Assembly: GCF_012849095.1 (NCBI RefSeq)
Contig: NZ_CP051680.1
Span: 3,100,001-3,164,000, forward strand
Direction: 5' to 3'
Origin: Cohnella herbarum
GTDB lineage: Bacteria > Bacillota > Bacilli > Paenibacillales > Paenibacillaceae
DNA length: 64,000 nucleotides
The notes under the pieces were generated by a model. It made no database searches and had not been told where the DNA came from. It worked only from the letters and a program-made list of their open reading frames with translations. Within the stretch, counting starts at the first letter, position 1, and every line of letters starts with the position of its first letter. Below, one piece after another: positions 51,212 through 60,429 of the stretch. The position numbers were made by a program, and so were the translations under genes.

Positions 51212-52113
51212 GTTAGGCTCTCCTCCCGAACACTGTTCGTTCTGGCTTCCGCCGATTTAACCTGCTCATGCGCATGATAAGAGCTGCGTACGAACGGAGC
51301 AGATTCCACATGGGAAAATCCGCGTTTCAAACCTTCTTCCTTCAGTGCGGCGAATTCATCCGGATGTACGTAACGGAAGACGTCCAAGTGCGAGGATGAC
51401 GGTTGCAAATATTGGCCTAACGTCAAAATATTGCAATCTACGGCCCGAAGATCATCCATCGCTTGCAGAATCTCCTCGTAAGTTTCCCCGAGTCCGAGCA
51501 TGATACTCGACTTCGTCGGAATGTCCGGTTTCATTTCCTTGGCGCGCCTAAGCAGTTCCAACGAACGTGGATACTTCGCCTTAGCCCGCACGCGATTGGA
51601 AAGCCGAGCAACCGTCTCGATGTTATGATTAAGAATATCCGGGTTTACGTCCATTACGGTCTGCAAAGAATCGCTGTTCCCCAAGAAATCGGGAATCAAC
51701 ACTTCCACGCTGCAGAAAGGCAGACGTTTGCGGATCGCTTTCACGGTAGCCGCGAAGATCGACGCGCCTCCGTCCTTCAGGTCGTCCCTGGCAACGGATG
51801 TGACTACGCAATGCTTTAAGCCCATTTGTTCGGCAGCTTCGGCGACCCGTTCCGGCTCTTGCAGATCAAGTTCCGTCGGTAAGCCGGTTTTTACCGCGCA
51901 GAAGCGGCAAGCCCTTGTGCAAATATCGCCCAAAATCATAAAGGTAGCCGTTCGATTCGCCCAGCATTCATATATATTCGGACAACGCGCTTCTTCGCAA
52001 ACCGTATGAAGCGTCTTGCTCCGCATCACTTGTTTGAGCTCTTGATAGGGCTCTCCTGTTGTCAATTTAATTTTCAACCACTCAGGTTTGCGCGGTTTAG
52101 CGCTAGTCGTCAT
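51208..52113 (-). CDS. lipA: Lipoyl synthase
   Basis: Radical-SAM enzyme that inserts two sulfurs into protein-bound octanoate. The 301-residue protein has both cluster sites: [12 protein letters not shown] for the auxiliary 4Fe-4S and CTRACRFC for the SAM cluster, and the terminal RSSYHAHE with its Ser ligand. ATG at 52113 follows GAGGGG; the open frame to 52263 is not coding. Divergent from the M23 peptidase, as is lipA from yunA in B. subtilis. Confidence 0.96.
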   Translation of the reverse strand: MTTSAKPRKPEWLKIKLTTGEPYQELKQVMRSKTLHTVCEEARCPNIYECWANRTATFMILGDICTRACRFCAVKTGLPTELDLQEPERVAEAAEQMGLKHCVVTSVARDDLKDGGASIFAATVKAIRKRLPFCSVEVLIPDFLGNSDSLQTVMDVNPDILNHNIETVARLSNRVRAKAKYPRSLELLRRAKEMKPDIPTKSSIMLGLGETYEEILQAMDDLRAVDCNILTLGQYLQPSSSHLDVFRYVHPDEFAALKEEGLKRGFSHVESAPFVRSSYHAHEQVKSAEARTNSVREESLT

Positions 52114-52217
52114 CGTAATTCCCCTCTTTCTGTCCCCTTTATTATAGCATGATTCGGATAAAAACCAATGATCTGCAAACCCTACTTCTACATGTTGACA
52201 TCGAAGGGGGAGCCAAG

Positions 52218-53276
52218 TTGCGATACGATTGGCGTAATTACCGGACCGGAATAACATTCGCATCCCGAATTTCGTTCATGGTCATCCTTATCGCGCTATG
52301 CACGAACGGATTTGATTTTAAGGCCTATGGTCATAGCAAAGAAAAACCGTCCGAAGTAAACGATGATAAACAGAGGATCAGATTATATGAGGCGATCAGC
52401 CTTAAAACCGGCATCGAATGGCAACGGATCGCCGCAATCGACCAATACGAACGAACGTTGTCCCGAGCCCATCCGAAAACGAGACCGATACGGGATAACG
52501 CGATTGCGGGAGTTTATGTTTCCGAAAACGATTGGGTCGGACGATTAAATCCGGAGATAGCGGACACCAATCCGGCTTCCATCCAGTTTTTCCATGGCGT
52601 GGGCAAAGACGGATCCGGAGACGGAATCGCGGACCGCAATAAGGACGAAGACCTGTTGTACGCTGTGACGACACAAGTACTTAAATACGGGAGCGCGGGG
52701 GACGACTTCAGCATCGGGCTGTGGGAGTATTATCATAATACCCGCGCCGTTCAGCGGGTATTGCAGTTCGCCAAGCTGTACGACCATTTCAATCGGCTGG
52801 ACTTGTCCGGCCATGCTTTTCCTCTTCCTCTAAAGAGCACGTACTCATTCAGAAGCACATGGGGAAATAGCCGCGGATGGGGAGGCAAAAGAATACATGA
52901 AGGAACGGATATTTTCGCAGGCCATGGAGTTCCCGTGCGCAGCACTTGTTACGGGGTTATCGAGATTAAGGGGTGGAACGCGTTCGGAGGATGGCGGATC
53001 GGGATACGGGACCTGAACAGCTTGTACCATTATTACGCGCATCTATCCGGCTTCGATAAAAAACTAAAAGCCGGAGATATCGTCCGGCCAGGTCAAACGA
53101 TCGGATGGGTCGGCAGCTCCGGTTATGGCAAACCGGGTACGCAAGGAAAATTCCCTCCCCATCTGCATTACGGCGTATACCGCGACAGAGGACTCGTGGA
53201 ATGGGCATTCGACCCCTACCCGTTGCTTCGCCGATGGGAACGCGAGGAGCGCAAGTCTCTTCGCGTTAGCCATTAA
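52218..53276 (+). CDS. Secreted M23-family peptidase (YunA-like)
   Basis: A 352-residue exported peptidase, probably acting on peptidoglycan. An N-terminal hydrophobic segment ([13 protein letters not shown]) near residue 22-34 targets it outside. The C-terminal LytM domain has [21 protein letters not shown] and HLHYGVYRD, the zinc-binding His and Asp residues. The TTG at 52218 after GGGGGAG is the start. The middle 150 residues are not a known domain to me. Position next to lipA supports orthology to yunA. Confidence 0.85.
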   Translation: MRYDWRNYRTGITFASRISFMVILIALCTNGFDFKAYGHSKEKPSEVNDDKQRIRLYEAISLKTGIEWQRIAAIDQYERTLSRAHPKTRPIRDNAIAGVYVSENDWVGRLNPEIADTNPASIQFFHGVGKDGSGDGIADRNKDEDLLYAVTTQVLKYGSAGDDFSIGLWEYYHNTRAVQRVLQFAKLYDHFNRLDLSGHAFPLPLKSTYSFRSTWGNSRGWGGKRIHEGTDIFAGHGVPVRSTCYGVIEIKGWNAFGGWRIGIRDLNSLYHYYAHLSGFDKKLKAGDIVRPGQTIGWVGSSGYGKPGTQGKFPPHLHYGVYRDRGLVEWAFDPYPLLRRWEREERKSLRVSH

Positions 53277-53296
53277 CGGCAACGGATGTAGAGCTG

Positions 53297-54067
53297 TTAA
53301 CGATTCATCCAGCCGCCATCCACGCACAGGATGTGCCCGTTCATGTAATCGGATGCTTCCGAAGCTAAGAAAATCGCAGGTCCGATCATATCCTCGTCGG
53401 ATCCCCAGCGGCCCGCCGGGATTCGATCGAGAATTTGGCGGCTGCGGACCGGATCGTTACGAAGCGCTTCCGTATTATCGGTAGCCATATATCCCGGAGC
53501 GATGGCGTTCACTTGAACGCCTTTGGACGCCCATTCGTTGGCAAGCGCTTTGGTCAGACCCGCGACCGCGTGTTTGCTCGCCGTATAGCCGGGAACGTTG
53601 ATTCCGCCTTGGAAAGAAAGCATGGATGCAATGTTGACGATCTTGCCCGAGCCTTGCTCGAGCATGAACTCGCCGGCTAACTGGCTAAGGACGAAAACCG
53701 AATTCAAGTTGACGTCCAGCACTTCCTGCCAATCGGAATACGCATGCTCGGCGGCGGGAGTACGTCGAATGATCCCGGCATTGTTCACGAGAATATCAAT
53801 GCCTCCGAACGTCTCGATCGCCGCGTCGATGATCGTCGGAAGTTGGCTGCGATCGGCGACGTCGACTTGAACGATGCGCGCTTTCCTGCCATAGGCTTCG
53901 ACTTTCGCTTTCGTCTCCTCCGCGGAAGTACGATTCGTGACGAGCACGAGGTTCGCGCCCGCTTCGGCCAAACCCGCTGCGATCGCTTGTCCTAAGCCCC
54001 GTCCCGCTCCGGTAACGATGGCCGTTTTACCCGATAGATCAAACAAATTCCGTTGATGCTCTTTCAA
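53297..54067 (-). CDS. kduD: 2-deoxy-D-gluconate 3-dehydrogenase KduD
   Basis: An SDR of 256 residues that reduces 3-deoxy-D-glycero-2,5-hexodiulosonate to 2-keto-3-deoxygluconate with NADH. TGAGRGLGQAI, NNAG, and catalytic Ser, Tyr and Lys in IVNIASMLSFQGG and GYTASKHAV are intact. LFDLSGKTAIVTGAGRGLG at the start is typical of KduD. Partner of KduI in the same operon. The start lies inside the upstream deoR gene (29-base overlap). Confidence 0.9.
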   Translation of the reverse strand: MKEHQRNLFDLSGKTAIVTGAGRGLGQAIAAGLAEAGANLVLVTNRTSAEETKAKVEAYGRKARIVQVDVADRSQLPTIIDAAIETFGGIDILVNNAGIIRRTPAAEHAYSDWQEVLDVNLNSVFVLSQLAGEFMLEQGSGKIVNIASMLSFQGGINVPGYTASKHAVAGLTKALANEWASKGVQVNAIAPGYMATDNTEALRNDPVRSRQILDRIPAGRWGSDEDMIGPAIFLASEASDYMNGHILCVDGGWMNR

Positions 54068-54812
54068 TTTTCACCGAACCTCCCTCTTCGTACCGACGGA
54101 GCGTCTCGTCATCGAGCCCGTCGTCCGTAATAAGCACGTGCAAATCCTGCAAAGTGGCGAACGTCTGTAGCGCCGCTCGATCGAACTTGCTATGATCCGC
54201 TACGCCGTAGATTTCTTTCGCGCCGGAAAGGTATGCCCTCTTCAACTCAAGCAACTCGCCCGTAAATACCGATAAACCGAATTTATCGTGTACGCCCGTT
54301 GCCGATAAAAACAACTTCTGGACATTAAGTCGCGTAAGCCATTCTAAAGCTTCGTTGCCGATTAGCACGTTGCGATGGCGATACCCTCCGGGTACGACAA
54401 GACGAATGTTTTCCTTCATTATAAGTTCGCGAATGATATGCAGATCGTTAGTCAGTACGGTAAGCGGAATATTCGGAAGCCGTTTGGCGATCTCCAGCGT
54501 CGTGCTTCCCGCATCAAGCGCGATTACGTCATCATGCTCGATATATCGAAGGGCATGGAGCGCGATCGCTTCCTTTTCTCTGGAATGCTTCGTATTCGGA
54601 ATCTGCAATGGCAGCAACGGCTCGGCTTGATCGCTTCGGCTTACCGCTCCTCCATGGATTCTCGTCAGAAGTCCCTTTTCCTCGAGCTTCTCTAAGTCCT
54701 CGCGGATCGTCTTCGGCGTAACCGAGAGACGTTCGCTTAATTCGGAAACCTGAACGGTTCCTTGATTCTCAAGCAGTTCCAGTATCGATTGATGACGCGT
54801 TACGGCAAGCAT
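54039..54812 (-). CDS. DeoR-family transcriptional regulator
   Basis: A 257-residue repressor of the DeoR type: N-terminal winged helix (RHQSILELLENQGTVQVSELSERLSVTPKTIREDLEKLEEKGLLTRIHGGAV pattern, DNA-recognition helix near residues 30-40) and a sugar-phosphate sensing domain with DAGSTTLEIAK and TNDL. It probably senses a phosphorylated pathway intermediate such as KDG-6-phosphate and regulates the kdu operon in which it lies, between kduI and kduD. Confidence 0.85.
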   Translation of the reverse strand: MLAVTRHQSILELLENQGTVQVSELSERLSVTPKTIREDLEKLEEKGLLTRIHGGAVSRSDQAEPLLPLQIPNTKHSREKEAIALHALRYIEHDDVIALDAGSTTLEIAKRLPNIPLTVLTNDLHIIRELIMKENIRLVVPGGYRHRNVLIGNEALEWLTRLNVQKLFLSATGVHDKFGLSVFTGELLELKRAYLSGAKEIYGVADHSKFDRAALQTFATLQDLHVLITDDGLDDETLRRYEEGGSVKIERASTEFV

Positions 54813-54843
54813 GATGGGTCCTCCCGACGATCGCTTTGAAGCT

Positions 54844-55674
54844 TTATTTTAACGCATCCATAGGGACGACATCCATATCTTTGAACGTATAATTTTCTCC
54901 GGCCATCGCCCAGATAAACGCATAGCTGCTCGTGCCTGCTCCGGAATGGATCGACCAAGCCGGCGAGATGATCGCCTGTTCGTTAGCGACGACCAAATGG
55001 CGGGTTTCGTTCGCTTCGCCCATAAAATGAAACACTCTGGCGTCGGCATTCATATCGAAATACAAGTAAGCTTCCATGCGGCGGTCATGAAGATGTGCGG
55101 GCATCGTGTTCCATACGCTTCCCGGCTTAAATAAAGTAACGCCCAGCATCAACTGGCAGCTCTGTACGCCATTTTCGTGAATGATCTGATGGATCGTACG
55201 TTCATTAGAGGATTCAAGCGAACCTAGATTAAGCGTATTCGCTTCTTGCACGGATACTTTACGCGTTGGATACGTCGCATGAGCGAGCGCGGAGGTAAAA
55301 TAAATTTTTGCCGGATCGGAAGCGTCGCCGCTGGAAAGCTTTAGTTCGCGTGCTCCTTTGCCTACATACAACGTATCCAGCTTACCTAACGCGTAACGCT
55401 CCCCGTCCACTTCGATAACCGCTTCGCCGCCGATGTTAATAAAGCCGACCTCTCTACGCTCCAAGAAATATTCCGTTTTGAGCACGTCCGCCGCTTCGAT
55501 CGTCAGTGTTTCCTTGATCGGCAATGCTCCTCCGATGATCATACGATCGTCATGGGCGTACACCATCTTAATTCGTTCCGCTACGAATAAGCTTTCGATT
55601 AAATATTGTTGGCGTAATCTCGCGGTATCATAATGCTTGGCATCTGCCGGATTCGTTGAATGTCTGATTTCCAT
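54844..55674 (-). CDS. kduI: 5-dehydro-4-deoxy-D-glucuronate isomerase KduI
   Basis: A cupin-fold zinc isomerase of 276 residues converting 4-deoxy-L-threo-5-hexosulose uronate to 3-deoxy-D-glycero-2,5-hexodiulosonate. Landmarks: MEIRHSTNPADAKHYDTARLR, GKLDTLYVGKG, MPAHLHDRRMEAYLYF (metal ligands His, His, Glu) and AWSIHSGAGTSSYAFIWAMAGEN. First gene of the kduI-deoR-kduD operon; a possible operator lies in its 5' region. Confidence 0.95.
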   Translation of the reverse strand: MEIRHSTNPADAKHYDTARLRQQYLIESLFVAERIKMVYAHDDRMIIGGALPIKETLTIEAADVLKTEYFLERREVGFINIGGEAVIEVDGERYALGKLDTLYVGKGARELKLSSGDASDPAKIYFTSALAHATYPTRKVSVQEANTLNLGSLESSNERTIHQIIHENGVQSCQLMLGVTLFKPGSVWNTMPAHLHDRRMEAYLYFDMNADARVFHFMGEANETRHLVVANEQAIISPAWSIHSGAGTSSYAFIWAMAGENYTFKDMDVVPMDALK

Positions 55675-55692
55675 ATCGTAAATCCCCCAATC

Positions 55693-55744
55693 GTTCGTTT
55701 ATGTTCGAATTTATTTTAACACACATTTTAGAACATTTGTGAAC
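55693..55744. promoter_or_regulatory. Two pairs of direct repeats upstream of kduI
   Basis: GTTCG occurs at 55693 and 55703 (10 bases apart); its complement-oriented partner GAAC occurs at 55731 and 55741 (again 10 bases). The pairs face each other across 23 bases, with a weak TAAAAT-type -10 box between. Direct repeats on one face of the helix suit a DeoR-family dimer or tetramer. Confidence 0.4.
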
Positions 55745-55857
55745 TCTATTTTTATTTCACCTATTAAGGCACATTTTTGGCCTACATTTTCTAGCCAAGA
55801 TGCAAGCTTATGTCCGGAGCGGTCGAAAAAGATCAGCCTCTTCCCAATATTCGCAAA

Positions 55858-57003
55858 CTACCAGATTAGAAAATCTTGCCCCCTTAATCTGAGCACGGCC
55901 TCAATGAAGAAATAATCACCGTAGATGATTGGCACCTCGAAGTCTCCGTTTCTTCCATGGTAAGATCCCGTCCCGCCTGCCACTATGGAATCTTCATCGC
56001 TGTTCCAATTGCAGAAGCGACGATCCGTCGCTCGCAAGATATTAACAGCTGCATTCAAGTATAGAGGCTTTTCCAATTCACCCACCGCGTTCGCGATTTC
56101 CAACAACCCGCAGGCGGCGCAGACGCCGGCCGTCGTATCCCATACGACAGGCTCGGCCGGAGCGCGAAAATCCGCCAATGGCACGAAGTCGGTCCCCGAC
56201 ACATTCGCGATGAAATAGTGTGCTATCCGTTTGGCAGCATCCAGATATCGACCCTCTTGAGTATGGTTATAGCTTAGAGCGAAGCCATACAAAGCCCAAG
56301 ACTGGCCTCGAGACCATGACGAACCAGGCTCATAGCCTTGTCCTCCGGGGGCTTCCACAAAATCACCGTTTTCCGGTTTCAGAATCACGATGTGATTACA
56401 GGAGCCATCTGAACGCAAGGTGTTCGTTAAGGTCGTATCCGCATGGTCCTTTGCGATATAAGTAAATCTCGGATCCTTGGTTTGCTCGCTAGCCCAATAG
56501 AGTAGCGGAATATTCATCATGCAATCCACGATCGTCCAGCCGATGCAGTCATCATTCCATGCCCGAATGAATTTCCCCCGGGGATTATATCTGCCCGCTA
56601 GCAAGTTAGCGGCATGCATCCCTCTAGCTCTCGCTCTTTCATTCCCCGTTAGACGATAATTGGCTACCGCGGAATGGAGCCACATGAAACCCACGTCGTG
56701 ATGCAGTCCATCATATCCCTCGAACGCCTTATCGAGACGCAGCTCAACGCCTTCGGCAGCGGTTCTATATTTCTCAACTCCGGTCGCATGAAACATCTGC
56801 CATAACATTCCCGGCCAGAAGCCGTTCGTCCACCAATAAATATCCGTTTCGCTCTTATCTTCCCGATACTTGCCATCAACAGGAATGTAAGGAATCCTAT
56901 CTCCTACCCGATCCACTTCCGCCGACATCTTCGCTTGCAGCTTGTTCCAAACCTCGTCCAACCACGCTTTGTTTTCATTGTTTAACGAATATGTCATTTT
57001 CAT
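55858..57003 (-). CDS. Unsaturated glucuronyl hydrolase, GH88 family
   Basis: Releases the 4,5-unsaturated uronic acid from the non-reducing end of lyase products by vinyl ether hydration. The 381 residues fit GH88; the acidic pair is Asp103 in GLHHDVGFMW and Asp160 in WTIVDCMMN. WWTNGFWPGMLW near 57-68 and SWSRGQSWALYGF near 240 are family signatures. No signal peptide, so it acts on imported oligosaccharides. It ends 184 bases before kduI and follows the ABC permeases by seven bases. Confidence 0.93.
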   Translation of the reverse strand: MKMTYSLNNENKAWLDEVWNKLQAKMSAEVDRVGDRIPYIPVDGKYREDKSETDIYWWTNGFWPGMLWQMFHATGVEKYRTAAEGVELRLDKAFEGYDGLHHDVGFMWLHSAVANYRLTGNERARARGMHAANLLAGRYNPRGKFIRAWNDDCIGWTIVDCMMNIPLLYWASEQTKDPRFTYIAKDHADTTLTNTLRSDGSCNHIVILKPENGDFVEAPGGQGYEPGSSWSRGQSWALYGFALSYNHTQEGRYLDAAKRIAHYFIANVSGTDFVPLADFRAPAEPVVWDTTAGVCAACGLLEIANAVGELEKPLYLNAAVNILRATDRRFCNWNSDEDSIVAGGTGSYHGRNGDFEVPIIYGDYFFIEAVLRLRGQDFLIW

Positions 57004-57009
57004 TGCCCC

Positions 57010-57840
57010 TTATCCTTTAATCGCTCCGGCGGCGACGCCTTTAACGAAATACTTTTGCAACAACAGGAACACGATTAGAATCGGCACGACCGACATCGCG
57101 GTTCCGGCGAAAATCATATCCCAACGGGAAGAAAATTCACCGATATAATAGAAAATTTCGACGACCATCGTCTTCGGTTTGCCCGAAGGAAGCACCAGCA
57201 TCGGCATCAGGAAGTCATTCCAGATGCCTAGTCCTTGCAGTACCACCATGGAAGCCGTACAAGGTCCAAGCAGCGGAAACACGATTCGCCAGAAAATTCC
57301 GACCTTCGTACACCCGTCGATTTCTGCCGATTCTTCGATTTCCCTGGGAATCCCTTTCAGGAAACTGGTGTACAGAAGCACCCCAAAACCGACTGAGCCC
57401 GCAATGTAGATCAAAATCGGACCGGATAAACTCCCATAAATCCCGAACATCTTCAGTTCCTTGAATAACGGGATCATGTAAGCTTGGAATGGAATCATCA
57501 TCCCTGCCAAGTAATAAACATAGACCAAGTAAGTCCATTTCTTATTCGTTCGTTCAATGGCGTATGCAGCCATTGGAATGAGCAGAATCATGAACAGAAT
57601 CGAACCTACCGTTAGAATGAAGCTATTGCCAATGGCCGCAGGAAAGTCCGTCTTGAACAATAGATGCTTGAACGATTCCAGATACAGCCCTTTAGGGAAA
57701 GCGATTGCGTCCCTCAAGATTTCTCCGTTGCTCTTGAAAGCGGACATCAAGTTAAAGAAAATGGGGAAAAAGAAGATCACGGCCAGCAACAGAGTAACAG
57801 CGAATACGATAACGTCATTCCATGTTTTCCGCTTCCGCAT
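57010..57840 (-). CDS. Sugar ABC transporter permease, MalG type
   Basis: A 276-residue permease with six helices and the EAA loop in EIEESAEIDGCTKVGIFWRIVFP near residue 180; the C-terminus YFVKGVAAGAIKG is typical of carbohydrate uptake family 1 transporters. Cargo is inferred to be unsaturated oligosaccharides, because the GH88 gene follows directly. One-base overlap with the partner permease. Confidence 0.93.
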   Translation of the reverse strand: MRKRKTWNDVIVFAVTLLLAVIFFFPIFFNLMSAFKSNGEILRDAIAFPKGLYLESFKHLLFKTDFPAAIGNSFILTVGSILFMILLIPMAAYAIERTNKKWTYLVYVYYLAGMMIPFQAYMIPLFKELKMFGIYGSLSGPILIYIAGSVGFGVLLYTSFLKGIPREIEESAEIDGCTKVGIFWRIVFPLLGPCTASMVVLQGLGIWNDFLMPMLVLPSGKPKTMVVEIFYYIGEFSSRWDMIFAGTAMSVVPILIVFLLLQKYFVKGVAAGAIKG

Positions 57841-58745
57841 TATAGCTGCACCTCTCTTCTGCGAAGCACTTTAATCTGGATGATCGAAACAATAAGGATA
57901 AGCAAGAAGAGGACGAGCGCCATTGCCGTACCGAAGCCTTGTCTTAATTCTCCAAAACCGACTTTATAGACGATATAAGTCAAAGTTTCCGTAGCGAAAC
58001 CTGGCCCGCCATCGGTCATGACGGCGATTTGGTCGAATATTTTAAGCGATCCAATCATGGAAAGCATCATGCACACGGTTACCGCACCCGCCAACAGTGG
58101 GAAGGTGATATGACGGAATTGTTGCCATTTATTCGCACCATCGATGCTTGCTGCCTCGTTCAGTTCTGGAGGAACGCCCTGCAAAGCAGCCAAGTAAATG
58201 ATCATATAATACCCAGCCGACTTCCATACGGTAGATAGGATAATGGACACGAGAGCATAATCCGGATTGCCTAGCCAATCGGTCTTCAGAGAATCGAGGC
58301 CTGCTAGCTCTAATAAACGATTCAGAACGCCGAAGTTATAATTCAGAATGATTGTCCATACAAAACCCATGACAAGCCCGCTCAGCAATACAGGGAAATA
58401 AAAAATACTGCGAAAAAAATTTTTGAACCAGCGTACTTGATCGACGAGCATAGCCAAAGCCAATGCCAAGACGTTTTCTAAAATCACCAGCGCGATCGTA
58501 AGTAGAATCGTATTTTTCAATGCATTGTGAACCCGTTCGCTGTTCCATATTTCTTCGAAATTCGCCATTCCGATATATCGCGCCTCGGGACTAACGCCAT
58601 CCCACGAGGTAAAGCTTAGATAAAAACTGCTGATCGTTGGCCCGATCACGAATAACGTATAAATAAGCAACGACGGCAGGATGAATAGAAACGAGTAGGA
58701 TACCCACTTTTTCTTTTTTTTCTTGGGTACTAATGCTGATGTCAT
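57840..58745 (-). CDS. Sugar ABC transporter permease, MalF type
   Basis: A 301-residue permease with six helices, an N-terminal lysine stretch (KKKKKK) before helix 1, and the EAA loop ELNEAASIDGANKWQQFRHITFP. The ATG at 58745 follows GGGAGTG, so the in-frame extension to 58793 is not used. Forms the channel with the MalG-type partner; the ATPase (MsmX-like) is not in the cluster, as is usual for this transporter class. Confidence 0.93.
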   Translation of the reverse strand: MTSALVPKKKKKKWVSYSFLFILPSLLIYTLFVIGPTISSFYLSFTSWDGVSPEARYIGMANFEEIWNSERVHNALKNTILLTIALVILENVLALALAMLVDQVRWFKNFFRSIFYFPVLLSGLVMGFVWTIILNYNFGVLNRLLELAGLDSLKTDWLGNPDYALVSIILSTVWKSAGYYMIIYLAALQGVPPELNEAASIDGANKWQQFRHITFPLLAGAVTVCMMLSMIGSLKIFDQIAVMTDGGPGFATETLTYIVYKVGFGELRQGFGTAMALVLFLLILIVSIIQIKVLRRREVQL

Positions 58746-58773
58746 GCTCTCACTCCCTCGATAGCGGCTGTAT

Positions 58774-58814
58774 AAAAGGAGAACCTCCGCCAATCAGCAG
58801 AGGTCTCTCCTTTT
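58774..58814 (-). terminator. Terminator-like hairpin between binding protein and permeases
   Basis: AAAAGGAGA and TCTCCTTTT (9-bp stem with an inner CCTC/GAGG pair), then TTTTATAC on the minus strand. Partial termination here would give more binding protein than permease mRNA. Confidence 0.7.
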
Positions 58815-58845
58815 GTTCCGTCGTGCTGGCGAAACTCCTAGCTGA

Positions 58846-60198
58846 TTACTGCTGGTTTGCCTTGACTTCATTGTCGTATTCTTCGTCCGCTTTTTTCATG
58901 AATTCGGTCACGTCGCCATTCTTAAGCACCAAATCCTGCATCAGCTTATAGTACCAGTTGCGGAATTGCGGCGGAATGAGGTTCTCGCCCCACCAGTTAT
59001 TGATCGCAAGCGATTTGGTAATGCTAGGATCGGCCATGATGTCAAGTACGGTTTGCATTTGTTCCGTAGCCTTGTAGCTAACCGGCTCCTTAGTCGAAGG
59101 AATGCCGTTGGACACTTCAAGAAATTTGGAATATTGCTCTTGAGCAAAGAAGAACCGAATGAATGCGTTAAAGGCTTCGACCTTATCTGCATCTTTGGCA
59201 GCTTCGGCGGACAGTGACCATCCGGCAGGAGAAGGCAAGCCGATGACGCTTATTTTGCCTTGACGATCCGGTAAAGCGTAGAAGCCGAATTCGAAGCTCG
59301 GATCCGCTTCTTTAATTTGCGTGAACATCCAAGGCCCGGAGAACAATTGTGCTGCCTTGCCGGAAACGAGGATGGAAGCGGTTTGGTTATCCGCCGTGCT
59401 GAGCCAGCCCTTGTCCACGTATTTGGAGAATAGCTCTTTGTAATCACTCATCGCGGAAACGACGTTCGCGTCCGTGAAGCTGACGGTTTTCGCCGTGCGT
59501 TTGGAGTTCCAATCCGGATCAACCGCATAAACCTGATCGATCAGAAATTTATTAAGCCAGAAGCCCATATGGAAAATATCTTTGCCGCCGACGACGATCG
59601 GAGTAATACCGGATGTTTTCAGCTTTTCCTGGATCGCTAAAAATTCGTCGTATGTTTTAGGAAGATCGGTTACACCGGCATCCGCATAAGCTTTTTTGCT
59701 GTAAATGATCCCTTGAGGTGCGTTTAACGTAATAGGTGCGTTATATTTTTTGCCGTCAACTTCCGGAAGAGTGCTGAATAGTTCAACCAGATTCGCTGGA
59801 AGCTCCGCGATTTTACCCGCATCGGCAAATACTTTCGTATCTCTCATCTCGACGATATCCGGAAACTCGCCTACCGCGTCTTTGGTTTTCAACCAATCGA
59901 GGTAGGATGACGTCGTTCCTTCGCTCGTATCTACGATTTTGATGTTCGGGTTTGCGGTAGTGAAAGCTGCTATCGTATCGCTGATCGCTTTCTTGCCCGC
60001 AGGATCTCCAGTCGCATACCCGATCGTTAGCTTAACTTCTTTCTTCGCTTCGGAAGGGGAAGCGCTTTCGGTTCCCGCCGGCTGAGATCCGGTTGCGGCA
60101 GGCGATGCATTGTTGTTTTTATTTCCTCCGCAAGCGGATAGAACGAGAGATAGAACGAGCATTAGAGAAAACAGTTGAAACACCCATTTCTTAGCCAT
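58846..60198 (-). CDS. Extracellular sugar-binding lipoprotein
   Basis: A family 1 solute-binding protein of 450 residues with lipobox LVLSAC (lipid Cys23) and a Ser/Ala/Gly-rich linker behind it. Tight carbohydrate-binding proteins of the Paenibacillus YtcQ/LplA sort look like this. The ATG at 60198 follows GGGAGG at ten bases; the longer open frame to 60405 is 5' leader. It would capture unsaturated uronate-containing oligosaccharides for the two permeases downstream. Confidence 0.92.
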   Translation of the reverse strand: MAKKWVFQLFSLMLVLSLVLSACGGNKNNNASPAATGSQPAGTESASPSEAKKEVKLTIGYATGDPAGKKAISDTIAAFTTANPNIKIVDTSEGTTSSYLDWLKTKDAVGEFPDIVEMRDTKVFADAGKIAELPANLVELFSTLPEVDGKKYNAPITLNAPQGIIYSKKAYADAGVTDLPKTYDEFLAIQEKLKTSGITPIVVGGKDIFHMGFWLNKFLIDQVYAVDPDWNSKRTAKTVSFTDANVVSAMSDYKELFSKYVDKGWLSTADNQTASILVSGKAAQLFSGPWMFTQIKEADPSFEFGFYALPDRQGKISVIGLPSPAGWSLSAEAAKDADKVEAFNAFIRFFFAQEQYSKFLEVSNGIPSTKEPVSYKATEQMQTVLDIMADPSITKSLAINNWWGENLIPPQFRNWYYKLMQDLVLKNGDVTEFMKKADEEYDNEVKANQQ

Positions 60199-60403
60199 GT
60201 AGGTAGAACCTCCCTTTATATGTTCGAGCCTGTCGGAATTGCCGTATGATGTGCGCATCATCATCGATCTAACATTTCCTTGGTCTAACTTTAACATCGA
60301 TGCTAAATCCGATGAATGAAGTTTTTTAAGACCCGTATGATAGTAATTTAAGGTGTATGCACCGGGCGAGCAAGAACGCCATCGGAATCCAAAACAGGAA
60401 TGC

Positions 60404-60427
60404 AAAAGACCGGTTTCCCGGTCCTTT
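60404..60427 (-). terminator. Terminator after the response regulator
   Basis: GACCGG-GAAA-CCGGTC on the minus strand, a 6-bp GC-rich stem with a stable tetraloop, then TTTTGC. It ends the two-component transcript before the transporter operon. Confidence 0.65.
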
Positions 60428-60429
60428 GG

